From positions 1,258,265 to 1,322,264 of the forward strand of contig NW_017804442.1 of assembly GCF_001625305.1 (NCBI RefSeq): 64,000 nt of DNA. The letters run 5' to 3'. Made by a program: the position numbers and the translations under genes. The notes beneath the pieces are model-generated. The model was not told the DNA's origin. It searched no databases and worked only from the letters and a program-made list of their open reading frames with translations. This DNA comes from Branchiostoma belcheri. Lineage: Eukaryota; Chordata; Leptocardii; Amphioxiformes; Branchiostomatidae. Position 1 is the stretch's first letter, and the number at the start of each line of letters is the position of its first letter. Shown in pieces: positions 1 to 11,567 of the stretch.

Positions 1-401
1 TAACATTTGAAAACTACTGTCGGGATGCTAACCTTATATGAGCAAATACACCCATATATGAGACGTTCTGCCGAATTAAGTGCTATGTACAATACATTAC
101 AGGTTTTGCGCAGGTGCAGTACATTCTGCCGACGTGCTATTAAAATGGGTGTCACGTATTATCATTGGCGGTCTTGTCAAAGCAATGAATGCTTCTGCCA
201 TTTTGCGATGTTGCGTAACTAGGCCTTGGCAATGCTGCCATGTGCCAAAATCAACATGACCTGCGATGACCTCAAGTCAATATAATTATGATAAGCCTCG
301 GTGCGAAATACATCACGTGGATTTGGCACGCGCTAGCTGAATGAACACTCGGTCAAACACGCGGGACCTTCCCACGACTTGCCTCCGACCAAGGTCGGTG
401 C
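1..401. other. No gene recognised
   Basis: Only short open frames are present, without splice context or recognisable protein similarity. It ends where a minus-strand SINE begins. Confidence 0.6.
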
Positions 402-850
402 TATTTTTTTATTCCAACATGTAATCACAAGACGTGGTGACAGCACACTCAAGTTTTTTTTCAACTCATATTACCTTATATGCCACCACCAATACAGGGG
501 ACAATACAATAGCCTCTACCAGGCTTCAGGAGGCGGCTGGAAAGAGTGGAAATAGGCCAAATAGAGAGATAACATGCCAGGGGAGTTAGTCCGCCGTGAG
601 AGAACAATTTGCCAAGCGCGGACCAACTCCCTCAGCATGTTATCTCTCTATTTGGCCAATTTTTTTCTACTCTTTCCAGCTGGTATAGGCTAACAATACA
701 ATACAATACTCATTTTTCAACTGTGCGAAGTGAGGAAAGTCGTGTGAATTGCCTTTCCCAAGGGAACAAGATCGGTGACATGTCGGGACTTCGAACCCGG
801 GACCTCTTGGTTCCGAGTCGAGCACTCTACCGCTACGCCACACGACCCCA
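402..850 (-). mobile_element. tRNA-derived SINE, interrupted by a MITE
   Basis: Read on the minus strand, this starts GGGGTCGTGTGGCGTAGCGG (pol III A-box-like) and continues to a B box GGTTCGAA-type motif, a conserved core containing TTGGGAAAGG, and a tail ending near ATTACATGTTGGAATAAAA. The same consensus recurs about ten times in the window. A palindromic MITE (510-692) splits this copy inside the ACAAT-rich part of the body, so the SINE is older than the MITE. Confidence 0.85.
510..692. mobile_element. Palindromic MITE (family M1)
   Basis: This is a near-perfect inverted repeat. The left arm begins AGCCTCTACCAGGCTTC and the right arm is its complement, with inner arms matching CCAAATAGAGAGATAACATG. 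It sits inside the SINE at 402-850, flanked by ACAATACA-type repeats. Other copies lie near 20.4, 24.75, 39.0, 40.1, 48.25 and 58.5 kb. No transposase is encoded. Confidence 0.8.
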
Positions 851-1433
851 GGGAGCTATTGTATGAGTCGCCTGCAGTTTCAGCTCGATAGTGCTCTGAC
901 CACTTCCAAGCAGAATTTGACTTTCCCGAATTTGAATTTCGTTTCAAAATGCATAGTCGGCTGGCACAGGCAGCTCTTAACGACTTGTAGGCAACGTCTC
1001 CGATCCACACGCAACCACAATCAATTTTTCGTTGTATTTTGCATCGTGTGCTACCTTTTCTGCATTCTTCATTGGGTGGGAAATTGTTCATGTGCTTCCA
1101 GCATCTTTGCTGTTTATTACGTTGTGTTACATAATTTACTATGTATTATCTGTATTTCCTTATATTGGGTTCCTTTTTGTTAATTTATCCTCTCATTATA
1201 TGTAAGTGGTAGTGTTAAAAAAATAAGTCTTAGTTACTTGAGTGCGCTATAACTACTACTTTATGTTGTACTCTCTTCCTCAATGTCTGAACAATTAAGA
1301 AAACACAGATGACGTAATTCCCAACAACAGTCTAAAAAAAAGACCATGACCGGTTGTGTGACAGGGCAATGCCCTATACTTCACGCCCACGCGATAACCT
1401 GTCACTTAACCGGGCACATCCAGTATTTTTAAA

Positions 1434-1710
1434 TAGCTTTTTTTTTTATTCCAACATGTAATTACCAGACGTACGTGGTGACGACACACATAAGTTTCTT
1501 CAACTTATAGCCGCCACCAACACAGGGGACAAATACATTGCAGGACAATACTGACTCCGACATTTACAATACTCATTTTAACATGAGCTAAGTGAGGAAA
1601 GCCGTGTAAAGTGCCTTTCCCAAGGGCACAAGATCGGTGGCATGTCAGGACTCGAACCCGGGACTCTAAGTTCCGAGTCGCGCACTCTGCCGCTACGCCA
1701 CACGACCCCA
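1434..1710 (-). mobile_element. tRNA-derived SINE
   Basis: This is a full-length minus-strand copy of the family at 402-850. The A-box-like and B-box motifs are both present at the right end, and the ATTACATGTTGGAATAAAA-type tail is at the left end. Confidence 0.85.
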
Positions 1711-2479
1711 CTACATCCAGTATTAAGTACACACACGTGCGTCTCCGTGTGACTGGGCTCGTAACCTTCGCTAAGAAGGTTATGTTTTCAGTAGCGTTTG
1801 TCCGTCTGTTTGTCTGTTAATTATTAAGTACATACACGTATACACGTGGGGCTCCGGGTGACAAGACTGGCCTGGTTGTTTGTTTTTAAGATCTTATTTT
1901 TAGACCCATTAGAAGGTTTGAAATCTTACTATGAAATTGAGCTTTGTAGGTATTTCTGCTGTCTACCTGCACCTAACCTGCACTGGTCCATGTACTGGTT
2001 ATTTGGTTATTTGCGAGTTAGCACAGTACAATTCGAGCTGTGTAGGTATTTCTGATGTCTACCGGCACCTAACAACATGTACTGGATTTTATATATGTGT
2101 ATGGAGTTTTATTTTGTTGACTGGCACCACCTACATTTTGATGAAGAAATAAAGGCAATGGTTTCTGAACAGTTTTTAGTGATCCATACTTTCTAATTCT
2201 GAGCAGTGAAGGTATGTTACCGGTAAAATTGCCTGTCTATAGGTAAATTTTCAATGTTTTCGATGTAGGTAATTCTGAATGTTTCCCAGTACCACCAGTG
2301 CAGGTATGCAGAAACAAGTATTTTGAGCCCTGTGTTAAAAGTTATCCAGCAGAGCTGCGACATCTAGCGAAATTAGACCAAATGGCAGCTCCTGCGTTTT
2401 TTGTTTGGATAAGATCTCTGCTATACCTGTCAGTTTAACTACTCTAAAGAACAAAGTAACAATGACAGTTTCTGAATGA
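1711..2479. repeat. Non-coding stretch with a degenerate tandem repeat
   Basis: Two diverged copies of a roughly 100-base unit occur at about 1930-2090. Both contain GTAGGTATTTCTG followed by GTCTACC and GCACCTAAC. No exon or gene is recognised here. Confidence 0.5.
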
Positions 2480-2804
2480 ATAAATAAGTCCTTTATTGTC
2501 CAATATGTTACGTACAGGCCACAACAAAGGCATAGTTTAGTTTGTAAACAGCGTAAACATCTAGTTATTAAGTAAATTCAAATTCTCGCATTTCTGTGAT
2601 GGCAAAAAGGTAAGAACAGACATGTTTTAGGATAAGAGCTAATTTAGAAATGTGAATTTATCTGTATGACTTATTTGAATGAAGCAAGGAAACGTTGATG
2701 TTAACAGTTCCAACTCTTTTATTGCATTAATGTATCGACACTAAAACGAATTTTGCATTGTTGCTTCTGCGTCAGGAAACCGGTGCCGGGTAGGTGAACT
2801 GCAA
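2480..2804 (-). other. 3'-UTR last exon of EF-hand gene A
   Basis: On the minus strand an acceptor (ATTGCAG) is followed by TTCACCTACCCGGCACC. This matches the 3'-UTR last exon of gene B on the other palindrome arm (from 15523). A polyadenylation signal AATAAA lies at about 2490 in the same context as in gene B. Exon identity rests on this cross-arm match. Confidence 0.7.
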
Positions 2805-3954
2805 TAAAAATGCAAAGATGCTTTTCAGTAGTTCTCGAAATATTGAGGTTTATTGAGGAAAAGCTCTCCTTTAGCTGCCCACCCGAGGGTGGCAGCTATT
2901 CTTCCAGGAGACGGTACATAAGACATAGCAATACATCACATACAATTACATATACATTTACATTACATAGTATTTTAAAAGAAGACAAATGTGTAACATC
3001 GTATGTGCTCTACTTATTCATGTCCCTCATGTGTTTTGGTAGGCCTTGTATACAGAACTGTACTAACTGTAATTTGTAGGAAAAAAAACAACTTCTAAAG
3101 TCGCAAGTTGACAATAAGGATCTTTTCCCTGCCTCCCTTACAAATTTACACGGTATTGTCGTACATTTGCAAGTGAATTGTTGCTCTTTATAAGTTTTGC
3201 ATCAGTTAGCCAGTTAATGTATAATACGCTCGTATATTAGAGTAACTGCTCAGAAATATTACATAGTATATAGACCGTTTTGTACAGCAACAAACGTTTA
3301 CGATGCAGAAACATACAGAGCTGTTTTAGTGATCAAGCTCCAGTTGATTTCCTTGTACAAAAGGATATCAGAGTCCTTACTATGATCTACCAAATTGGGT
3401 ATTTCAATTGCAATTTATTTATTTAAACAGTAATTACAACTCAGGCCATTTTGGCCTGCTTTTCAGGTAATCCTGGATACACATAAAAGTACACACACAA
3501 ATACACAGTACATAAACCATTACTAATTACAACATCCTAAACATCAACAGTGTCAAGTCCTGCTCCTAAAGGTGTCCTCCCTGGCTAATTTGGCATTTTA
3601 AGTTTTCATCGTTTTCTCACAAAGAAATTTAGAAAGAACTGCGGTTGTACTGAATATTGATACCTGGGTACAAAAGGGTTACGAATATGATTTTATGGAC
3701 TATATGGATGACGTCATCACATTTTATTGCCCCAAATGTAATTATCTTGAAAGTTATAATATTGCACTTTGGTACAAGTAACTAAAATAAAAATATGATT
3801 TTCATGTGCATAATGGTCAAAGCTACAAACGTGCGTTTGCACAAATTGATATCTACTAATTACCCGTAGTTATTAGAGAATAACTAGATTTTAATTAGGC
3901 AATTAGGTTTTTCTCTAATAACTACGGGTAAAGGACGAAGAGAGTGCTACTTAC
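2805..3954 (-). other. 3'-UTR intron of gene A holding repeat sequence
   Basis: The intron starts with GTAAGT just after the gene A stop codon and ends at the acceptor near 2805. It is longer than the B-arm intron because of inserted repeats. Bases 3410-3570 match another interspersed sequence at 21430-21545 (both contain GGCCATTTTGGCCTGCTTTT), which looks like a retroelement 3' end. Confidence 0.6.
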
Positions 3955-3975
3955 AGTTGGCAGTGTTTAATGGCT

Positions 3976-6900
3976 TTAGGCCATGACCCTGTCATAGAGG
4001 AACATCATCTTATCGGATTCGGAGGCATCCAAGAAACCGTCACCTGAAAACAGTAAATCAGAAGAAAAAGCGATTGTTTTAAGTTTGTTGAAAAAAAAAA
4101 CCATGGGAACTGTTGAACGATCGTTTAGACCATTACAGTAAAAAACAAATTAGACCTCCTCCCCGAGATCTTGTTTCCATACACCTGTAACTTGAGAACC
4201 ATTCCCATTCACAGAACTACAAATATAGGACCTTAGGGTTCTTCATCGCTATGAAGAACGATGCAACAGGGGCTCAGGATTCTAGGGGCCTGTCCAGTCG
4301 AAGGGATGCTAGACTTGTCATGATAGGCTAGGCTTGATATGGGCCTAAATAGTGAGAGGCTGCTAGAACATGATGTAGCCAGGCTAGGCTAGGGGCCTAA
4401 CCAGTGGAAACACTGCTAGAGGCTAGGGGCCTGACCTGTGTAAGGCTGCTAGAAACGTGATTAAGTCAGGCTAAGCAACAGAGGAAACCCTACCGTTGAT
4501 GTCATGGTAGTTGAAGAGGTCGTCCAGGCGGAGGGTGTGCATCTCGCCGAAGCTCAGGATCCCGTCGTTGTTGTGGTCCAACCTATTGAAAAGGAGCTGG
4601 GTTCCAACGTACATGGTGAACTCCTGAGCGTCCAAGTGGTTGTCATCTGCACGGACAAGATGAGGAAGACGTTTGGTAAGATCATGTTAAGAAATGTGCC
4701 TGCAGGTCCAGGGAGAGATGCTAGGGTTTATAAACTAACAACAAAACAGAAAAAAAACCGTTTTGTTTCTTGGGAGGTCACTAAAGACATGATTAACTGT
4801 ATTGTATTATCAGAAGTTAGAATCGGAAGGTTCTGAGTTATCTAGCAGGCCCCATAGTTGTGTCCTTGTACGTATTTGCTTAATCGACTCAATCGTAAAT
4901 ATTATGTACCTAGCTTCGATAAGGGACGTCCTCTCTGACGGGACTTTATGCTAGAAGCTCCATGCACATGCCACAGCTCAAGCTTCACACATATCAAAAG
5001 GTGGAGGTTCATCTGGAGTGGATCAAACCTTACAATCTCGCCTTACGTACTATAAAATTGCGCCTATAGACCGTTTACAGGTTCTTCAAAGCGGGGTTTC
5101 AAGGCGTGGTTAACGTTGTAGTTAGCGTGGTTGATTTAGAATTAGAATTAGAATTAGGAGATTTTGAGTTCCCTAACAGGCTCCAAAGTTGTGCCCCTGC
5201 ACCTTACACCCTATTCAAAACAAACAAAAAATACGAAACGTACCATCAAGGTCTGCGGCATCCAGAGCCTGGTGCATGGTCATGGCGATGTCCACCTCAG
5301 CCAGGCTGATCCAGCCGTCACCGTCAGCGTCCGGACCCATGCCCTGCACGATGTTGGGGTCGGTCTTGATGACGCCGTACACGTACAGAATGCCGTCGGC
5401 TTCGGTAGTGTTAAGACTCAGGTAGCCATCACCTGCGATCATATAAATACAAAAAGATCTGTTACATTTTGGATATGCGGTGGTGCAATGTTGTTTATGT
5501 GCCCCTGCATTGTATTCATTTAGAAAATATTAAGTATTGTTTGATAATGTTAATCTGTAAAATATACCTCTGTTCTGTAGAATTGAGCATTACATCATCT
5601 ATTCTATGTTTACTTCTAATACATATATACAGGCTGGTCCTGTAAGGCGCCAGACGTGTGAATGAAGTTTATTCATTCAGTAGGACACATGTTTATTGAT
5701 GACACACCATTGTCTTATCTAGCCTAGTCTAGTTCTTCAGTTACAATTTGTTTCACTCACTTAAAACAGTCATTTTGGCATCACAATTACATACCAGGAC
5801 GCTACGAAATTAACCTTTGCGGATTCTTAAAAGCACAAAGTAGGAAAACGAACCGTTGACGTCGTAGATGTCGAAGATTCCCTCCAGGGAGGTTCCGCCC
5901 TTGACCTCGTCATAGGACAGCTGGCCGTCCATGTCGGCGTCCAGGAGGTTCACGATAGCCTGGGTGTCAGCGCCGAAGGCGGGCGTCAGCTCCTGTACGG
6001 TGTGGAAACCGTCTCCTGCAGGGAGAACAGCGGACCGGATTTACTTCGCGATTCCTTCATCGGGTCTGTTAAACGTAATGATTATTGAACCGGGACGGGG
6101 GGCGATACCAACTTTCAATCACAGTTTATCCACTATTTTCGTCATTGATCGATTGGATGACCAAGTGTATATATCTATACCGACCATGCAGGCCCGGATA
6201 CAGTTACAGAAGCTGGTATGTTACGCCTAAAGCCTTACCGGGACGGCGGACGATGCCGACTTCCAATCACAGTTTATCCATTACTTATGTCATTGGTAGA
6301 ATGGATGACCAAGTGTATATACCTATACCGACTATATAGATACGGATACAGATACAGAAGCTGGTATGTTACGTCTAAAGCCTGCCATACAGATGCAGAC
6401 ATAAAATGTAAATAGAAGCAGCCGTGTTCGTACCGTTGGGGTCCATGGCGACCATGAACTCATCCAGTGTGAAGGCGCCCAGAACCTCCAGCTTGGAGAG
6501 CTTGCCGTCTCCGTTGGCGTCGAGAGCGTTGGTGATGGCAGCGTCGGGGTTCTGGATGGTGTTGTAGATGTAGTTCATCTGGTACGATTCCGACATGTCC
6601 AGGAATCCGTCGGCTGCATGCAGCAAAGAGGATGAAATGAAGTGAACATGTTTTGACAAATTCTGAAAACTTGCCTAGAAAAAATCGCGAGCTACGAGCA
6701 TATGTTTACTACATCTAGTCGTTTATGCAATAGGATGTAGCAAACATACACGTCCTGTACAGACCCACACCCTTATACAACTGGATGTAAACACAGGTTT
6801 CATGTCCTTGTACTCTCTAAAGTATGCTTAGCAAAATGAACCCCGTCCAGGCAGATCTATCCACACTAAACCACCTAAAGCATGTTTGTATCTTAATTGT

Positions 6901-7801
6901 CGATAAAAGACCCCCTTATTGAATTAAGATTTCTGCCGGTTTCCGGTTTGACATCTTGCAATGAAAAAGAATAGTCACCTGTCAAGACAATAGATGAAGA
7001 GAAAACGCACCGTTCTTGTCGAAGAGGTCGAAGAACTCGCCCAGGTTGAGCCCATGCTGGAACTCGCCGATGGTGAGATGGTCGTCGCCGTTGTTGTTCA
7101 ACTGGTAAAAGATGTCTCCAGTACCGAAGAGTTCGACGATCTGCGGCAGGTAGAGGAACCCGTCGTCTGGGGGAACAAAATGGGTCAGACGGACTGTCTA
7201 ATATTTGTACTATGCCCCTATCACACAAAGACGAATATATATGGCCTAACGAATCTGCCGAACTCCCCCAGCCATGGTTAGGAGTAGGTCAGTTTTTTAC
7301 TAGTTTACCAGTTCATTCTAGTGACACTGAAGTAAAGTTATCCAATGGATGTGACGAGAAAGGTCCGAAGTTATCCCCATACTTATCCTGTAATAGAGTT
7401 TGTATCGTCCATGAATCATTTGTCTATATGTAACAGGACGATCGCATTTGTCGCACAATCGAAATGTAATAGACCTTTTAACTTTAAGCACACTGTGACA
7501 GAACCAACTGTTGACAGATATAAGACAGACATTTAGGTAACAAAACAGGTCAATTTTGTACGACAAAAGCACTACTAGGCTGGGATCACACGACGATCGT
7601 AGGGCAAATGTGAGCAAGCCCTGAGACGTGCATTAACTTACTATCAATGTCCAAGGCGACAAGAGCGTCGTGCAGAGTGATGGCGTTCAGAACCTCCTGT
7701 TTGGAGATCATGCCGTCACCGTTAGCATCCAGCATCATAGTCTGCCTCCTCATTGGAGAAGCGGTTGCCAGGGCAACGAAGAACAGGAGGAAGGGAGTCA
7801 T
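3976..7801 (-). CDS. Secreted protein with 12 EF-hand loops (gene A)
   Basis: Coding exons on the minus strand are 7642-7801, 7011-7166, 6434-6613, 5854-6015, 5244-5432, 4494-4646 and 3976-4043. They sum to 1068 nt, giving 355 residues plus stop, all with GT-AG junctions. The protein opens with a signal peptide, MTPFLLFFVALATASP, followed by RRQ and twelve 12-residue EF-hand loops, for example DANGDGMISKQE and DADGDGWISLAE. Most loops have Asp/Asn at positions 1, 3 and 5 and Glu at 12. A few are degenerate, such as DVNGDGYLSLNT. Each intron is phase 1 and cuts an EF loop at residue 4. It should bind Ca2+ outside the cell or in the secretory lumen; the specific role is unknown. It is the mirror paralogue of gene B. 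The start is the only Met placed before a signal peptide and is preceded by a 5'-UTR splice acceptor. Confidence 0.88.
4260..4480. repeat. Intronic tandem repeat in gene A
   Basis: Degenerate copies of a roughly 50-base unit contain CTAGGGGCCTG and GGCTGCTAGAA. The mirrored version sits in the matching intron of gene B at about 14160-14370, which shows that the introns were duplicated with the exons. Confidence 0.65.
6090..6390. repeat. Two-copy intronic tandem repeat in gene A
   Basis: Two units of about 145 bases each contain CAATCACAGTTTATCCA and GGATGACCAAGTGTATAT. The corresponding intron of gene B (12600-12960) holds related copies in inverted orientation. Confidence 0.7.
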
Positions 7802-8289
7802 GGTTGGTTGGTTGGTGGGTGATGTCAGTAGCTGTAAAAGGCACATGGTGACATCGTTAGGGTGAAATTAAAACATATCGTAGTCATTTTAGCTTTGAGA
7901 AAGCAGTGAAAATTTTGAATAATTTGCTGTTGCGAGTGGTAGTTTGAATGACCAGATGGCCTGGGTTTAGAAAGCTTAAGCTTTGTGGAAAAAGTAGAAA
8001 AGAAGCTTCATGGATCAGAATTCGTATATCCATTGCCTCAAGTGCAGCAATACGACTACATTTTTTTCTTCGCAATTCCTAAAACAGAGTCCATAGATGA
8101 ACAGGACAAGAATAAAACTATTTTGCTGCTGCGTAAAAATTGCGGCAGGGCGCGGATAAACTACAGCACAAAAATCGACCTGTGTGAAATCCTCCAGGTT
8201 CCAGTTACAGTAAGGAAACAAAGCAACAAAAGTCATAATGGCTAGAATATATAAAGAAGAAAGTGAGGATAAGCAACAAGTCAACTTAC

Positions 8290-8360
8290 CAGTCTGTCTT
8301 CTCGGATGTCGAGTTGGAACTTGAGTGGCAGAGGAACGAGATGTGTGTTCTTTTAAACAA
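8290..8360 (-). promoter_or_regulatory. Promoter and 5'-UTR exon of gene A
   Basis: A non-coding first exon ends at the donor CAGACTG|GTAAGTTGA (exon edge 8290). It is spliced to the acceptor at 7831 ahead of the ATG at 7801. The TATA position (8350-8358, minus) reads TTTAAAAG, whereas gene B has TATAAAAG in the same context, so the gene A TATA box appears weakened. Confidence 0.6.
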
Positions 8361-8494
8361 TTTTGTGACCTTCCTCTGATTGCTCTGAAGAGTTTCTTAT
8401 CATCTCCCAGGTCTATTTTTAACTTTTCTGTTTATTCCTGGTGCTTTCGTAAGGATAATTTGAAGGATGTTTCGCGTCTCACTCCAAAATAATA

Positions 8495-10880
8495 ATCGTG
8501 TATAACAACGTGTCCAAATATCTAACAGGGCAAGGCCGTCATGCGTTTATCTGCCACGACAATGTGCTATAAGATTACTTTATCTAAAGATACTAGTTAT
8601 GAAATAATGGTACTTATGCAAGGACTATACAACTATTTATATTAGAGTTATAAGACTAGTTATGTAAGGATTATACTATAAGTTATATAAAGATATTGAT
8701 TTGTAAGTGCTGCATATTGTAATTGAAGTATAAAAGTCTTAGTGTAATACTTTTCACTTTTAAACCTTAACGATATAACGATATTTTCATGGAAAGACTT
8801 GTGCCTATCCATGACTTCACAGTTGCGTCTGCACATGGTACTATGACGCTGGTTTTGAAGAGTCAAAACTATAAATTTTCTTATGTATGATGTCATATCC
8901 ATGTGATCGAGTTGCACGTGCAGTTTCCGATTGGCGCTTGCAATAGACTATTTATAGATGTTTTTTCGCGTAATGTTGTCTTACAAATACCATCGTCGCT
9001 GTGACGTCATGTGAAGACGTAGATGTGACGTCATGTGCATACAGATGTCTGCCCCGTTTAAATTTCACATCAATAAGAAAATAAAAACATCTGACATTTT
9101 TACACAGACATTACAATAAACAGTATTATAAATCATTAGCAACCCTTATCAAGTAGTACCCTTTCGTAACTACGTCTTTACATAACTAGTACCTTCACAT
9201 AACTAGTATTGTTACATATAAACTAGCGTCCTTGCACTACCAGTATCGTTACAAAACTAGTATTTTTAGACATTAAGTCAACTAGCATTTTACATTACTA
9301 GTACCTTTACATAAATGCTAATCTTTACATAAAGAGTTGCATAATTTTGGCGTAACTAGTGCCTTCGCATTACTAGTAATGTTACAAAACTACTGCAGCC
9401 CAATACAGTAAACACGTGTGTAACCGGGCAAGGCCTTACTATGTTTATCTGGTAGGACGATGAGCTAAAAAGATAATAGTATTAAAATGATGCAACAATG
9501 CTAGTTATGCAAGGATTACACAACGAGTTAGGTAAGGATGATGCAACTAGTCATGTAAGACGTCGGTGAAGGTTAGACATCAAGGTATTAAGATATGCCA
9601 AAAAAGTTACTCAAGCAACTGGATATGATTTTGGAAACGGTCAGACGTTTCAGGTAGCATCCACTAGCTTTCGTTAGTGTTAGTTAATATGTAAGAATAC
9701 CGTACTGTGCAGTGGTAGTATATGATTGTTATATTTGTGATGTAAGAATGATATTTCTAGTTGGTGAGTTGGTGAAATACATAATGAAAAGTAAACTGTT
9801 CTCCAACTCAAGGATCTAAGGTCTAAGGTAAGGTCCAACTCAAGGCGCGAAAATAACCAGAAATTTTCTAACGAATCGCTCACAGTTTTCATCAGCTTTA
9901 TAACCAGAATGCTGTGGACACGTGACTTTTAGCCACGTGTGACGTCAGTAATGGGTCAGCTTTATCATAACATGGTTACATTACGTCAAGATACCAGTCA
10001 TAAAAATATACTAGTAATTTAAAATACTAGTTGACGTAATGTCTTAAAATACTTGTTTTGTAAGAATACTAGTTGTGTAACGACGCTAGTTAATATGTGA
10101 CAATTATACTTGTGTAATAGCACTAGTTTTGTAACAATCTTAGTTATGTAAAGACAATAGTTATATAGATATGCTAGTTGTGTAAGGATACTAATCTAGA
10201 AGGGTTGTTAATGATTTTATAATACTGTTAATTGTAATTTCTGTGTAAAAATGTCAGTGTAATTTATTGCTGCCAATTTTATCTTATGGATGTGAAATTC
10301 AAACGGGGCAGACATCTGTCTGCACATGACGTCACAGCTACGTCTACACATGACGTCACGCCTTTGATGCTGGTAGGAAGACAATATCACGTGGACTAAA
10401 CCATTCATAGTGCTGCCGAACATCGAAAACTGCACGTGAAACTCAATCACGTTAATATGACATCATACATAAGGAAATTTATAGTTCTGACTCCTCAAAC
10501 CAGCATCTTAGCTGTAGCACAATGTGCAGACGCAGTTGTGAAGTCATGGATAGACACAAGTCTTTCCAAGAAAACATCATTTAGATTTCATGACCATTAG
10601 AAGGTTAAAAAGTGAAAAAAACATATTTATTGTAAACATTTTTCACTTAAATTACAATAAGCATCACTTACGTTGATACAAATTGATATCTTTCCATAAC
10701 CAATGAGTCCTTGACATAACTAGTTGTATAATTCTTATGTAAACAGTTGTATAATCCTTGCATAACTAGCATTATTGCATAACTAGTATCTTTAGATAAC
10801 GTTATCTTTATAGCGCATCGTCGTGGCATATAAACACAGTACGGCCTTGTCCGGTTATAGATATACATAACGTGTTTATT
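8495..10880. repeat. Palindrome centre: ACTAGT-rich degenerate repeats between genes A and B
   Basis: No gene is seen. Dozens of degenerate units of about 17-22 bases of the type AACTAGTATNGTTACAT occur at 8580-8690, 9160-9390, 9490-9560, 9990-10200 and 10700-10800. They invert orientation across the centre. Copies of a block containing GGGCAAGGCC and GTTTATCTG begin near 8495 and 9410, with an inverted copy near 10850. TGACGTCA motifs lie near 9003-9035 and 10327-10357, close to the two divergent promoters. The block resembles a non-autonomous DNA element with internal subrepeats. Confidence 0.55.
9567..9690. mobile_element. MITE family M2, partial copy
   Basis: It contains GAAGGTTAGACATC, CAACTGGATATGATTTT, CAGACGTTTCA and CCACTAGCTTTCGT. 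The same blocks form a fuller inverted-repeat element at 48553-48735. Confidence 0.65.
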
Positions 10881-11013
10881 GTATTGGGGTGAGACGCAAA
10901 ACATCCTGCAAATTATCTTTAAGAAAGCACCAGGAATAAACAGAAAAGTTAAGAATAGACCTGGGAGATGATAAGAAACTCTTCAGAGCAATCAGAGGAA
11001 GGCCGTTAAACTG

Positions 11014-11081
11014 TATAAAAGAGCACACATCTCGTTCCTCAGTCACTCAAGTCCCCACTCGACACCCGAGAAGACAGACTG
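11014..11081 (+). promoter_or_regulatory. TATA promoter and 5'-UTR exon of gene B
   Basis: TATAAAAG at 11014-11021 is followed by a short non-coding exon ending at 11081 (ACTG|GTAAGTTGA). That exon is spliced to the acceptor TTTTTTCAG at 11528, 39 bases before the ATG. The mirror sequence lies at gene A. Confidence 0.7.
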
Positions 11082-11567
11082 GTAAGTTGATGACTTGTTG
11101 CTTATCCTAACTTGCTTTATATTTTAGTCATCACTTTGTACTGTTTCCTTACTGTAACACTGCTGCAATTGTTACCCCGTAGTCTAATTGCAACACCTGG
11201 GGCAATGGATATTCTTACCAGACTGATCCACGTTTTACAAACCCAAACCTGTTCATCTGTAGACTCTGATTTAGGTGCTAGTACTACGGATAAAAAAATG
11301 TAGTCTTATTGAAACACCTGGAGCAATGGATATACTAGTTTTCTGACAAGACAAATCCATAAAGCATCTTTTCCACTTTTTCAACATAGCTGAACAAACC
11401 CTGGTCATCAACGCCTGGTCTACCACTCGCAATAGTAAATTATTCTAAATTTTCACTGCTTTCGAAGTTAAAATGACTTTATATGTTTTGATTTTACCCT
11501 AACGATGTCACTATGTGCCTTTTTTCAGCTACTGACATCACCCAACCAAACCACCAACCAACCAACC

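Noticed and set aside
717..1091. 124-codon minus-strand open frame
   Set aside because: It starts in unique sequence and runs through the SINE tRNA-like head. No conserved protein features.
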